Assembly: GCA_018062085.1 (NCBI GenBank)
Contig: JAGOSY010000008.1
Coordinates: forward strand, 150,491-214,490
DNA from: a bacterium
GTDB taxonomy: Bacteria > Cyanobacteriota > Vampirovibrionia > Obscuribacterales > Obscuribacteraceae
DNA: 64,000 bases
Direction: 5' to 3'
The number at the start of each line of letters is the position of its first letter. Position 1 is the first letter of the stretch. Below the pieces are notes generated by a model, which saw only the letters and a program-made list of their open reading frames with translations, had not been told where the DNA came from and ran no database searches. Shown here piece after piece: positions 10,799 through 19,620 of the stretch. Both the position numbers and the translations under genes were made by a program.

Positions 10799-11659
10799 TT
10801 ACCCCCTGTTGTTCCGTTCCTGATTGATCGCATCTATCCCTTCAAGTAGTGCTTGCATTGTCTGATATACGTCCATCTTTTGAACGGCAATCTCTTCGTT
10901 GTCAGTTAACCCAAGGAAACGTGCTACCCAGGCAGGTCCTGATGAATCGGTGCTTTCGTAGTACTGCTTGATTCGCTCGATTGCTTCTTTGAATAGCCCG
11001 TTGTCTATATCAGGCGTGATTGCCTTGAGAACCGATGCTAGGCCACCTGGGTAGTTTTTCACAAAGTAGTACAAGTCGTATGAATCTTTGTCTTTTAAGC
11101 GTCCAGCCATTGCGGCGCTCTTCATGACGATAATCGGACATACGCTGGCAACTTTGCACTCTGCCTTGTCGGTGCCACCACCATTTGGCAGTTCGCCTGA
11201 AATAGTAACAATTTCGAATCGGTCGAACACAAGATCAACGCCACGCGCCTTGAGAACGTTGGCGTCCTGAATTGGTTCATGCCTTCTGTTTTTTCCTGAT
11301 TCGACCTCATACTCTCCAGTCAGCAGGTCGACAATAACTGTGAATTTGCGATTCGCTAGCTCAATGTATCTGAAGTATTGAAATTGCTTGGCTTTATCAT
11401 CGTTCTGCTCGTAGCCGTGTTTTGTCAGAAGCTCGTGGATTTTTTGATAGGAGTCTTCTGGGATGAGCAGATGATTCAGAGCTAGATCTATGTCTGTTGT
11501 TCCTTGATGCGGGGTATCTGCGTTGTTGGCAAGCAATGTTGGTACCCAGCCGCCGACTATGACGACATGCTGCCAGATCGTTCCAAGAATTCTATGTAGC
11601 TCAAGAAGCACTGATTCGCATGCCATGAGCTGCTCTGGGTTGTAATCACTAGCTTTCAT
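10799..11659 (-). CDS. AbiEii-like nucleotidyltransferase (type IV toxin type)
   Basis: 286 residues. The nucleotidyltransferase core is visible: VVIVGGWVPTLL (GG-W motif), GTTDIDLAL (metal-binding DxD), and a further Asp in FTVIVDLLTGEY. A later KDKDSYDLYYFVKNYPGG motif is typical of AbiEii/DUF1814-like proteins. Family members transfer nucleotides to tRNA or other targets and serve in abortive infection. The partner gene ends 6 nt upstream with its 3' end providing the ribosome site (AGG before ATG), so the two are one operon. Confidence 0.8.
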   Translation of the reverse strand: MKASDYNPEQLMACESVLLELHRILGTIWQHVVIVGGWVPTLLANNADTPHQGTTDIDLALNHLLIPEDSYQKIHELLTKHGYEQNDDKAKQFQYFRYIELANRKFTVIVDLLTGEYEVESGKNRRHEPIQDANVLKARGVDLVFDRFEIVTISGELPNGGGTDKAECKVASVCPIIVMKSAAMAGRLKDKDSYDLYYFVKNYPGGLASVLKAITPDIDNGLFKEAIERIKQYYESTDSSGPAWVARFLGLTDNEEIAVQKMDVYQTMQALLEGIDAINQERNNRG

Positions 11660-11665
11660 TTGTAC

Positions 11666-12763
11666 CTAATCTCTCCAGGCCTTTTTGATTCGTGAGTCCA
11701 GAATGATTTCCGCAGTCTCCTGGGTGCGTCCAGTTTGTGCAGCGAAGTCTAGATACAATTGAATATCACTGACTACAGTAGTTTCATTTACCAATCTTTT
11801 GTTGAAAAGTAGGTCGTCGTCAAATGCGGTGAGCAGAACAAAATTGCCGCCAGAGTTTACTGTCTTCAAGTCTAACGCTTTGGCGATTGCATCTGCACTG
11901 CCCGATACGTAGCAGTGACTTCTGTTTATGACGCTCACGTATTGGGCGCCAATCAATCTGGCTGCAGAATTTAACGTAAAGGCATATTCGATAGCGTTTT
12001 CATGGCAGTAATTTGCTAGTTGCCTTTCAACTTCAGAAAGCGGCTTTTCTGAATATAGTTGCAGCTGTTTGTTCTTGTTGAATCGATATGCTTCTCCCCA
12101 CTGCTTAAGCAGAAGCTCAGGTTTTGTTAGAAAGAACGTTCCATCAAGCTCCTCACCAATTTCAGATTGAAGAATTTTTTTCTTCACCTGAGAGGCCAAA
12201 CCGTTACTCACGCGAGCCTCACTTGCCAGCTCATGTACAAACCAATTTCGTTTCGGTTCAGTCAGCAGCCGCCGAATTGTACGACTAGCCTTTTCTTGAA
12301 ATATTGAGACTAGCTCGCGCTTCTCTGTCTCATGTTTGAAGCCGAATCGTTCGATGTAGATGTGTCCAAAGCACAGATGGCAATTGCCTGTTAGGTCTAG
12401 AAAGCCTACATCTGATTCTTTGCATAGATTGCGGCTGGTTTCGCTCATGTAGGGAGAGATGATGACGAAGAAGCAGTCTTTGAGTGCTTTGAGTCTCTTC
12501 CAGTTTTCCCAGATGGCGATTGTGTTTCTTGTAGTTAGCGGTTGGCCGCTGCTAGATACATCAATGATCAATTTGTATTTCTTGCTGCCGATTGAAACCA
12601 GGCCGTGTAAATCGAAACCATATTCCTTATTCTTTGTATTTATCCGAACTTCTTCAACAAACGGAATCTCCGAAAGAAGCTTTTTAATGGCTTCTTCGGC
12701 GTCTAGCTTAAGTTTTGAACTGTGGGTGGAGTGTGTCATGCTATTTGTGTCAGTAGTAGACAT
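11666..12763 (-). CDS. AbiEi-like antitoxin/regulator with N-terminal nuclease-like fold
   Basis: 365 residues. Residues about 20-150 look like a PD-(D/E)XK-type alpha/beta domain (FDLHGLVSIGSKKYKLIIDV, then SDVGFLDLTGNCHLCF). A winged-helix region follows (about 155-225, NWFVHELASEARVSNGLASQVKKKI), then a C-terminal domain ending VSDIQLYLDFAAQTGRTQETAEIIL, a motif I associate with AbiEi-type antitoxins. It is larger than classical AbiEi. First gene of the two-gene module. ATG at 12763; an in-frame ATG at 12739 is an alternative. The -10 box lies so close that the 12763 start would be leaderless. Confidence 0.72.
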   Translation of the reverse strand: MSTTDTNSMTHSTHSSKLKLDAEEAIKKLLSEIPFVEEVRINTKNKEYGFDLHGLVSIGSKKYKLIIDVSSSGQPLTTRNTIAIWENWKRLKALKDCFFVIISPYMSETSRNLCKESDVGFLDLTGNCHLCFGHIYIERFGFKHETEKRELVSIFQEKASRTIRRLLTEPKRNWFVHELASEARVSNGLASQVKKKILQSEIGEELDGTFFLTKPELLLKQWGEAYRFNKNKQLQLYSEKPLSEVERQLANYCHENAIEYAFTLNSAARLIGAQYVSVINRSHCYVSGSADAIAKALDLKTVNSGGNFVLLTAFDDDLLFNKRLVNETTVVSDIQLYLDFAAQTGRTQETAEIILDSRIKKAWRD

Positions 12764-12768
12764 TAGTA

Positions 12769-12774
12769 ATTATA
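12769..12774 (-). promoter_or_regulatory. -10 box TATAAT of AbiE-like operon
   Basis: A perfect TATAAT lies 5 bp before the ATG at 12763 on the minus strand. A transcript starting at the usual distance would begin at or very near the start codon. No good -35 is seen; GTTTCA at 17 bp is the nearest. Confidence 0.45.
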
Positions 12775-12925
12775 CCCATTTTAACAAATGTTGAAACATG
12801 ATTATATAGTGATATTTACGTACTTATGTAGTAGTAAATTGAGCTGTTAGAAGTCTATTCCACGATTGCCGTGGTACTTTCTTTTTTAGTTCACGAGGCC
12901 TATATTAGCGAATATATACTGCTGT

Positions 12926-14434
12926 TCAACTGATGGATACTGCGCCATCTTGAGCTTCCTCAACAACCGCTTGCTTCCGCTTCAACCTAGCCACGAAGAA
13001 TCCAGAAAAATCATGACGTGATGGCAAGAACAGGGCGTAACCCTGAGCTGCTTCTTTCTCTAAACCAAGCTGGCTGAGGGAATCATTGATGAAGTAGCAG
13101 CTGATGTCATCGCGGTCAAAGTCTTCGCCGCAGTCTTCATTGAGAAACCACTCAATCATGTCTTCGTTCTCTTCTTGCTCAATTGAACAAGTAGAGTAAA
13201 TCAAAGCACCACCTGGTTTGACCAGCTTTGCAGCGTTAGTGAGCAGCGCTTTTTGAATGACATTGACTTCGGCAATATCTTCTTCTTTCAGCTTCAGTCT
13301 GATATCTGATCGCTTGTTGATGACGCCGGTGCCGGAGCAGGGTGCATCGACTAAGACTTTGTCCACCGGTGGATGTTCATAGGTGGTGCCGTCGGCGGTA
13401 TAAGTTTCGATGTTGGTCAGACCAAGACGCAAGCGATTTTCTTTGACCATGTTCAGTCGCTTTTCATGCTTGTCTATGGCAATGATGCGACCTTTATTGT
13501 TCATCAATTCGCCAATATTGACAGTTTTGCCACCAGGGGCGGCACAGAGGTCAATGACAACATCGCTTGTTTGAGGTGCCATTACTTGACCGACAAAAGC
13601 CGCGGCTTCATCTTGTACGGAGAATATGCCATCATCGTAACCAGGTAGTTTCTCGATGGGGCCCTTGAGGCTCTTTCTTTCGGTGATAACTAAGCATGTG
13701 GGCACAAGCATAGAGCGCTCGGCGACAACACCTTTGTCGAGCAACAGGCGCTGGTAGCCATCGGTTTCCATGGCGATGTCGTTGACACGCACAGTAAGTT
13801 TTGCGGGAACGTCGGAGGCTTTTAAAAGCTTTTCTGTTTCTTCCGCTCCAAAGCGCTTCAGCCAGCGCGATACTAACCACAGTGGCATTGAATGGCGGTC
13901 AGCTAGAGCTGCTGCTAGCTCGGCACCTTCTAGTTTGCTCATGTCAACAGGTTCGGCAGTAAGTCTGCCTTTTTCAATATTGCGGATATGGGTGCGCAGA
14001 ATGCCGTTAACAAATTTAGAGAGGCCAACGTGACCAATTACTCTTGCCAGTTCAACAGCGGTATCGACCACAGCACTTTGAGGAATGTCGGGCATTGATT
14101 CGATTTGGAAGAAAGCAATGCGCAATAGATTGAGCAAAGGCGGCTGAATCTTATCGATAGGTTTGCTAGCAACGGCGCCGATGGCTTTGTCTAGAGTATT
14201 TTTGTTGCGTAGCACACCTTGCACGAGTGCTGTGATAAAGGCCCGGTCTCTTTCGGATAAATCCCATTTGCTGCCATCAAGGGCATTGGCTAGAGCAATG
14301 TTTGTATAGGCACCTTTTTCTTGCACTTTTATCAAAACTTCTACAGCAATTTTGCGTGATGACACTCCGCGTTTGCGTAGGTGTGAATCATTTTTCTTTA
14401 GCGCAGGCTTTGGCTCGCTATTATCTGCACTCAT
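12926..14434 (-). CDS. rsmB: 16S rRNA (cytosine-967-C5)-methyltransferase RsmB
   Basis: 502 residues. NusB-like RNA-binding domain about 20-160 (RKIAVEVLIKVQEKGAYTN, RDRAFITALVQGVLRN), then a SAM-dependent Rossmann methyltransferase (VIDLCAAPGGKT). The two catalytic cysteines are in DAPCSGTGVI and STCSIEQEENE. It methylates C967 of 16S rRNA. The ATG at 14434 overlaps the fmt stop (ATGA), so the earlier GTG at 14443 is not needed. Cotranscribed with fmt. Confidence 0.95.
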   Translation of the reverse strand: MSADNSEPKPALKKNDSHLRKRGVSSRKIAVEVLIKVQEKGAYTNIALANALDGSKWDLSERDRAFITALVQGVLRNKNTLDKAIGAVASKPIDKIQPPLLNLLRIAFFQIESMPDIPQSAVVDTAVELARVIGHVGLSKFVNGILRTHIRNIEKGRLTAEPVDMSKLEGAELAAALADRHSMPLWLVSRWLKRFGAEETEKLLKASDVPAKLTVRVNDIAMETDGYQRLLLDKGVVAERSMLVPTCLVITERKSLKGPIEKLPGYDDGIFSVQDEAAAFVGQVMAPQTSDVVIDLCAAPGGKTVNIGELMNNKGRIIAIDKHEKRLNMVKENRLRLGLTNIETYTADGTTYEHPPVDKVLVDAPCSGTGVINKRSDIRLKLKEEDIAEVNVIQKALLTNAAKLVKPGGALIYSTCSIEQEENEDMIEWFLNEDCGEDFDRDDISCYFINDSLSQLGLEKEAAQGYALFLPSRHDFSGFFVARLKRKQAVVEEAQDGAVSIS

Positions 14435-15402
14435 GTAAGACACTCACCTGTTTCCAATCTAACGCCGTTTACCCAGGCTGCCGCGGCCAGTTTGGCCCGG
14501 TTTGCCGGTTGCACTTCGAGCAACTCTAATAATTTTTTGTCACCACAGAGAACAAATACTTTGCCCTCAGCTTTGATAATTTCACCAGACTTGCCACTTG
14601 TGGCAGCAGATTGATAGAGTGCACTCGCATCATCGAGCATTTTTGTTTTGACAATCTTCAGCTCAGCATCTCTGAAATTAGCCATGGTAGCTGGCCATGG
14701 CGTGAGACCACGCACAAGGTTGTGAATTTCTTGGGCAGGCTTGTTAAAGTCAATTTTGGAAATAGCTCTTGATAGCATTGGTGCCAGGGTTGTCTTGCTA
14801 TCGTCTTGTCTTTCGGGAACCAGGGTCTTGTTGATCAGTGCTTCGACTGTTTTGATCAATAGAGCGGCACCGACATGTGACATTTCAGTGGCTAGCTCTG
14901 GGGCGGTCATGTCTGGGCCAATAGCAATTTCGTCTTTGAGCAACATCGGGCCGGTATCGACACCGGCTTCGGTGTACATAGTAGTGACACCAGTAACAGT
15001 ATCGCCATTAATCACAGACCAGTTGATAGGAGCTGCACCGCGAAGCTCTGGCAAGAGCGACCCGTGCACGTTGATCACACCTAATGGTGCCATCTCTAAA
15101 ACATTCTTTTTGAGAATCTGACCAAAGGCTACCATTACTAGCAAATCCGGCTGCAGTGCTTTCATGGCTTCGACAGTCTCGGGTGAGCGGGCTAGAGCCT
15201 GTGGTTGAAACACTGGTATGCCGTGAGCTTCTGCCAAGACCTTGACTGGTGGCATCTCCACTTTTCCGCCACGACCCTTTGGTCGGTCAGGCTGGCAGAC
15301 AGCGGCGACGACCTTAATACCAAGCTTTTCTTGATTTTCAATCAAGCTAGCAAGTGTAGGCACGGCGAATTGAGGAGTACCGAGATAAATGACTTTGAGC
15401 AT
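14431..15402 (-). CDS. fmt: Methionyl-tRNA formyltransferase
   Basis: 323 residues. Formyltransferase domain with INVHGSLLPELRGAAPINW (catalytic Asn/His region) and EAGVDTGPML (catalytic Asp); C-terminal OB-like Formyl_trans_C domain. It formylates initiator Met-tRNA using 10-formyl-THF. The frame is open upstream to 15480, but the family starts at MLKVIYLGTPQFAVP, so the ATG at 15402 is chosen. First gene of fmt-rsmB. Confidence 0.96.
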   Translation of the reverse strand: MLKVIYLGTPQFAVPTLASLIENQEKLGIKVVAAVCQPDRPKGRGGKVEMPPVKVLAEAHGIPVFQPQALARSPETVEAMKALQPDLLVMVAFGQILKKNVLEMAPLGVINVHGSLLPELRGAAPINWSVINGDTVTGVTTMYTEAGVDTGPMLLKDEIAIGPDMTAPELATEMSHVGAALLIKTVEALINKTLVPERQDDSKTTLAPMLSRAISKIDFNKPAQEIHNLVRGLTPWPATMANFRDAELKIVKTKMLDDASALYQSAATSGKSGEIIKAEGKVFVLCGDKKLLELLEVQPANRAKLAAAAWVNGVRLETGECLT

Positions 15403-15463
15403 ATAGTTTAAAATCAGTGGTGAACAGACTGTATAGTGTATCTCGCCGCCGAGAGAAGCAAAA

Positions 15464-16333
15464 GTGAACTCGTCTAACACTTCAAAAAGAGTCTCATTCG
15501 GCCTAGATGCCAGGGCCTGGCTTTTGGCGCCTGCCTGCGTCTGGCTCAGTTTGTTTGTGTTGGTTCCTCTTGTAATCTTGTTGGTTTATAGCTTTGGCGG
15601 GCGCGATGACCTTGGTCGCGTTACGTTTGGTTTCAGCTTTGACAATTATTTGCGCTTTGTTAATGGGCCTTATCTTTCTGCTCTATTGCGCTCAATTGCC
15701 CTATCTACGGTGACAACGGTATCAACTCTGGTGGTGGGCTACGTCTTTGCCCTTTGGCTAGCGTTATTTAGCAAGCCTACTTTTCGCAATATCTTGCTTT
15801 TGCTTATTGTTTTGCCACTTTGGACGTCTTCTCTTCTGCGCATTTATGCTTGGATAACAATATTGCGTCCGACGGGAATTTTGGCTCATATGTTTGCGGC
15901 TGGGGGCTGGCAGATGCCACCGCTGCTTTATACGCCCTTTGCTGTTTGGCTAGGGATGGTCTACAACTACTTGCCTTATATGATTTTGCCGCTGTACACC
16001 GCCATCGAGAAGGTTGATATCAAGCTCCTTGAAGCCTCTCTAGATCTTGGAGCTAGCCCCCTGCGTACTCTGTTTAAGGTCTTAATACCGCTCACCAGTG
16101 GTGGTATCATCGCTGGTTCGCTCATGGTCTTCATTCCATCGCTCGGCGATTATGTTACCCCCGACCTACTCGGTGGTGGCAAGTACATGTATATGGGTAA
16201 CTTGATTCAGAATCAGTTTCTCGTTGTGCGCGACTGGGCCTTTGGCTCGGCCGTTTCGACAGTGCTAATTATTATTGTCTCTGGGGCCGTCTGGGTCTAT
16301 ATGAAGTATGCCGATACTAGCGAGATAGCCTGA
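15464..16333 (+). CDS. ABC transporter permease, PotB/spermidine-putrescine type
   Basis: 289 residues with six hydrophobic segments and the EAA loop (EASLDLGASPLRTLFKVLIP) for ATPase contact. The C-terminal LGDYVTPDLLGGGKYMYMGNLI matches PotB/PotH permeases. It would import polyamines with PotA, PotC and PotD partners, none of which is in this window; the next gene is unrelated. GTG start at 15464 with GAGAGAAG upstream. Divergent from fmt across 61 bp. Confidence 0.88.
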   Translation: MNSSNTSKRVSFGLDARAWLLAPACVWLSLFVLVPLVILLVYSFGGRDDLGRVTFGFSFDNYLRFVNGPYLSALLRSIALSTVTTVSTLVVGYVFALWLALFSKPTFRNILLLLIVLPLWTSSLLRIYAWITILRPTGILAHMFAAGGWQMPPLLYTPFAVWLGMVYNYLPYMILPLYTAIEKVDIKLLEASLDLGASPLRTLFKVLIPLTSGGIIAGSLMVFIPSLGDYVTPDLLGGGKYMYMGNLIQNQFLVVRDWAFGSAVSTVLIIIVSGAVWVYMKYADTSEIA

Positions 16334-16415
16334 GTACAGGCTTTTGTGCTCATACATATGTAGCCGGACAGTCCCGGGCGGGTATATGTTCTGTGGATGA
16401 GCAAGGGGAAAGGTT

Positions 16416-17204
16416 ATGGTTTCCGAGGCCGAAGAACAACGTAGAAAAGAACTGATTGCCGGAAAGTCTGCGCTGGATCTTGCCAACGCTAAAGCCAGTC
16501 TATCTGCTGAAGATTGCCGCATTGTTGAGGCGTACTTCACAGTAATGCAGCCTTATTGCCGGAAAGCATCCGTAGCTGAATATAAGCGCCCGTGTGTGGA
16601 GAGTTCCCCGTTCTCATCGCAGATGGGAGGACCGTTTGTCGGAACCGCAGCTGGTGCGTGGCCAGAAGTGAACGGAGAGTATTTGGAAGGAGTGTTGCAA
16701 GTGAACGTTTTGGAGCTGCCATGGGTGCCTGAGCGTTTGCAGCAATTTGAGTTAGTTCAGTTTTTCGCAGCTTGGAAGGACTGGCATCAAAAGGCCACTT
16801 ACGAGGATGGTACATGGCTTGTAAAGACGTACCAGGATTTGAGCAACTTAGTTCTAATGGAAAAGCCTTTTCAGAGCTTGATGGAACCTAAGTCCATTCA
16901 GTGGAAATTGGCTGAGCACGAGATTCCGAGTTATCCAGACAATATCGGTATCGTTGATGAAGATCTCGAACGCGATTTTCAGGCGTTAGATGATTGGTGG
17001 CTGCTGCTGGAAGATAAATTCCCCACTTCGAACCAGACCAAAATTGGCGGTTGGCCAAAATCTCAACAAAATGGCGTTCCTGATTTGGATGCTTATGTAG
17101 TTCAAATTGACAGCGCTTGCAACTGGCAATGGTTTTCCGCTGGAGTCGGTTTTCTCTTCCTGGACGATAATGACACCTGGAGTTCTTTTTGCGATTTTGA
17201 CTAG
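16416..17204 (+). CDS. DUF1963 (YwqG-like) protein
   Basis: 262 residues. The C-terminal part (KIGGWPKSQQNGVPDLDAYV, then VQIDSACNWQWFSAGVGFLF, LDDNDTW) fits the DUF1963 pattern of a gly-rich GG-P-Q motif followed by a Q-ID strand and a G-GFLF strand. The N-terminal 90 residues are not recognised. Soluble, no signal peptide. ATG with AAGGGGAAAGG upstream. Function of the family is unknown. Confidence 0.7.
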   Translation: MVSEAEEQRRKELIAGKSALDLANAKASLSAEDCRIVEAYFTVMQPYCRKASVAEYKRPCVESSPFSSQMGGPFVGTAAGAWPEVNGEYLEGVLQVNVLELPWVPERLQQFELVQFFAAWKDWHQKATYEDGTWLVKTYQDLSNLVLMEKPFQSLMEPKSIQWKLAEHEIPSYPDNIGIVDEDLERDFQALDDWWLLLEDKFPTSNQTKIGGWPKSQQNGVPDLDAYVVQIDSACNWQWFSAGVGFLFLDDNDTWSSFCDFD

Positions 17205-17314
17205 AGCAGCTCCTTTGAGCAAGTTGATAGAAAATACAGATGTAGCCAATGCCACCACTAAATGCTTTTGTCTGTTTTTCATGATTCCAAAATCATTTGA
17301 AAATCTAGTCTTGC

Positions 17315-17995
17315 CTAACCCACATTACCTGGTTTGATTTTGCGGACGATGCTCAACATGCGCTCGTAGTCTGAGCGGAATAGCTGAGAGATGGCGCGAC
17401 CGGCTTCGATAAGATAAGCCGTTGAGGCTTGTTCCGCGTCGTGAGCAGAATCACTATTATGTGCTCTTGCTCGCGCCGCTTCCCTCACGCAAGCTGCCAT
17501 CAGTTCGTCGGCTGGAACACTCGTGACACCATTGAGCAAGCGCAAAAATTCAAATTCGCTCGATAACTTCAACACTTCTTCTTGGCTGGCACTGTAGACA
17601 AAGTCGTGCACTTCAGGCGGTTGTGGTGGCAAATGCTGATAGATTGCTTTGTCGCTCCAATCTAAATATCCAACAATTTGCGCGTGTACTTCTGTTTTGA
17701 GCAGGGCGAAAATATGGGGCTGTTCCACCCGCAATTGATCTCTCGTTAACCCTAGGGCACTAGGTTTGTGCACACTGTCTGGTGGATTAGTTATGACATT
17801 GAAAACAATGGCAAAAATTGAAATGTCGTTCTCTGGTGAATCAACTCTGACAAAACTACCAAAGCGCGGCTTGAGAACTTTGTTGCTAGAACCGCCACTA
17901 CTGCTGCCACCGCTGCCAGAGCTATTTTTAATTGTCTCAGCCACAAGACCAGTGATAGAAGAAGTAAGCACCTCCGCTAGGGGGCTCTGAGGCAC
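17315..17995 (-). CDS. HAS-barrel domain protein of cyanobacterial type
   Basis: 226 residues. After a Ser/Gly-rich linker (about 25-37) comes KPRFGSFVRVDSPENDISIF, then PPDSVHKPSALGLTRDQLRV, EQPHIFALLKTEVHAQIVGY and YQHLPPQPPEVHDFVY. This order closely resembles a conserved roughly 200-residue HAS-barrel protein found in cyanobacterial genomes. The function of that family is unknown. GTG start at 17995, 25 bp after the lipoprotein gene; last gene of the permease operon. Confidence 0.75.
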   Translation of the reverse strand: MPQSPLAEVLTSSITGLVAETIKNSSGSGGSSSGGSSNKVLKPRFGSFVRVDSPENDISIFAIVFNVITNPPDSVHKPSALGLTRDQLRVEQPHIFALLKTEVHAQIVGYLDWSDKAIYQHLPPQPPEVHDFVYSASQEEVLKLSSEFEFLRLLNGVTSVPADELMAACVREAARARAHNSDSAHDAEQASTAYLIEAGRAISQLFRSDYERMLSIVRKIKPGNVG

Positions 17996-18020
17996 AACCG
18001 CAGCTTTGCTATCGCTCTTC

Positions 18021-18605
18021 TTAGTCAGTGGGTGGAACCTCTTTATTCGGCTTGAAATTCTCTACTGCTTCGTCATCAGGTATGGCACCAATGGAGGTGC
18101 TTTGATTGACGATAATAGAAGTCTTGCCTGAATCATCGGCAATGTTTACTGCCACTTCAGCGTCTTTTAGTGTGCCGCTGATGGTGACTAGATTGCCCAT
18201 GGCTTCGTTCTTTTCAATGTTCCAGCCCTCACCCTTGAGAGCTGTTTCATACCAGGCAGCTACTTTCTCGATTGAGTCGCTACTCGAAAGATTTAGGTAG
18301 CGAGAATGATCGTTGGCATCTTTGTCTGTTTCACTAGCTGACTGCGAACCACTGGCGATGGCACCAGGATAGACAAGTTTCTTTAAGTCATCTGGCACGG
18401 AACCTTTGCCAGCCCTTGATGTCTGTCTCATGCCGCCAGAGTTGAAGCTTACTTCTTTGCCGTCGCCACAACCACTGAGGAGAACTATGCTCAAGCTGCT
18501 GGTCATACTTAGTGCCAGAAGCAGACTCGGAAGGCTGCTAGTTTTAGCTTTCGATTTAGCGAAAGATTTTGAAGCGGTTGATAAAAGAAATTGCATAGAC
18601 ACCAT
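18021..18605 (-). CDS. Lipoprotein with YPGA-type domain
   Basis: 194 residues. A long basic N-region and hydrophobic core end in the lipobox LLSGCG (Cys about residue 46), so it should be lipid-anchored. The mature part contains VPDDLKKLVYPGAIA and SSDSIEKVAAWYETALKGEGWNI, a pattern I have seen in short envelope proteins of unknown function. ATG at 18605; a second ATG at 18596 is possible. It sits 34 bp after the oppC-like gene. Confidence 0.75.
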   Translation of the reverse strand: MVSMQFLLSTASKSFAKSKAKTSSLPSLLLALSMTSSLSIVLLSGCGDGKEVSFNSGGMRQTSRAGKGSVPDDLKKLVYPGAIASGSQSASETDKDANDHSRYLNLSSSDSIEKVAAWYETALKGEGWNIEKNEAMGNLVTISGTLKDAEVAVNIADDSGKTSIIVNQSTSIGAIPDDEAVENFKPNKEVPPTD

Positions 18606-18639
18606 TTAGAACAATTACACCAATATTCTAGCCGATTCT

Positions 18640-19578
18640 CTAAGTAGGTATTTTCCCACGTGCCCGCTTTGAGGCGAAAAACCCTTCGCCCAGCATATGT
18701 ACGCTTAAAACAGTGAAGCAAATCAGCAAACCGGGTATGACTGCTGCCCACCAATTGCCTGCGGTGAGGCACGACTGGGCGTCTTTGAGCATGCTGCCCC
18801 AGCTTGGGGTGCTTGGCCCTAAGCCGAGGCCGAGAAAGCTCAAGCCTGATTCCATGATGATGGCGTCGCTCACTAAAAGCGTTCCTTCCACCACCGCTGT
18901 AGTGGCAAGAGCAGGCAGCAGGTGTTTGCTTAAGAGCTGAGTAAAGGAGCTGCCCAGGGCTTGGGCGGCCAAAAAGAAATCTTCCTCTTTTATCGATAAA
19001 ACTCGCGCTCTGGCCACTCTTGCCGATTCAAGCCAGGTGGTGGCTGTGATTGCCAGTATGACAATGAAGTAGGGCAAGAGGCCGTCTGTGTAGCTGGTCA
19101 CCCCTAAGGCCGTGAGCAGGAAGGGTGGAAAGTGCTCCACTAGCTCCGGGGCAGATAAAATCGAACTCAGAGTGAGTAAAAGAATAATCGAGGGCACGGC
19201 CAGCAGGGCGTCGACAGCCCGCATCATCAAGCTGTCGATTGCTCCACCTGCCAAGGCGGCAATGGCTCCCCAGCAGTTGCCGAGGGTAACGGCTACAAGA
19301 GCTGAGCAAAGGCCTACCGAAAGTGAGCCGAGAGCGCCATAAGCAATCATTTTTAAGAGGTCGTGACCGACGGCATCGGTGCCAAGAATATGAGGAAAAG
19401 TGAGAGATGGCGCCAAATTTACAGAGCTTAAGTTCGATATAGGGGGCTCAATTGTTAGACCAAATAATGGCTGTAGCAAGCTTAGAACTAACGGCGTTAA
19501 CGCCATTGCCAGCAACAGACCCAGGCCGATGGCACCGGTAATGAGTTTAGTATTGAGTTTGGGGCTTAGTTTTCTCAT
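18640..19578 (-). CDS. Peptide-type ABC transporter permease (OppC/DppC)
   Basis: 312 residues, five to six membrane segments, with the OppC N-terminal LGTDAVGHDLLKMIAYGA motif and the EAA-type loop (EEDFFLAAQALGSSFTQLLSKHLLP). It ends with the SGLSFLGLGLGPSTPSWGSML signature. It pairs with the OppB-type permease just upstream (43 bp) for import of peptides or nickel. ATG at 19578 preferred over the TTG at 19587. Confidence 0.9.
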   Translation of the reverse strand: MRKLSPKLNTKLITGAIGLGLLLAMALTPLVLSLLQPLFGLTIEPPISNLSSVNLAPSLTFPHILGTDAVGHDLLKMIAYGALGSLSVGLCSALVAVTLGNCWGAIAALAGGAIDSLMMRAVDALLAVPSIILLLTLSSILSAPELVEHFPPFLLTALGVTSYTDGLLPYFIVILAITATTWLESARVARARVLSIKEEDFFLAAQALGSSFTQLLSKHLLPALATTAVVEGTLLVSDAIIMESGLSFLGLGLGPSTPSWGSMLKDAQSCLTAGNWWAAVIPGLLICFTVLSVHMLGEGFFASKRARGKIPT

Positions 19579-19620
19579 ATTTTTCAATTTCTGCTGGCGC
19601 TTACTGTTGTCTACTGCTGT

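Noticed and set aside
12860..12874. CCACG/CGTGG hairpin followed by a T-run on the plus strand
   Set aside because: No plus-strand gene ends here and the minus strand has no T-run, so it is not a supported terminator.
15464..16333. Polyamine transporter operon
   Set aside because: Only the PotB-type permease is present; no ATPase, second permease or binding protein adjoins it.
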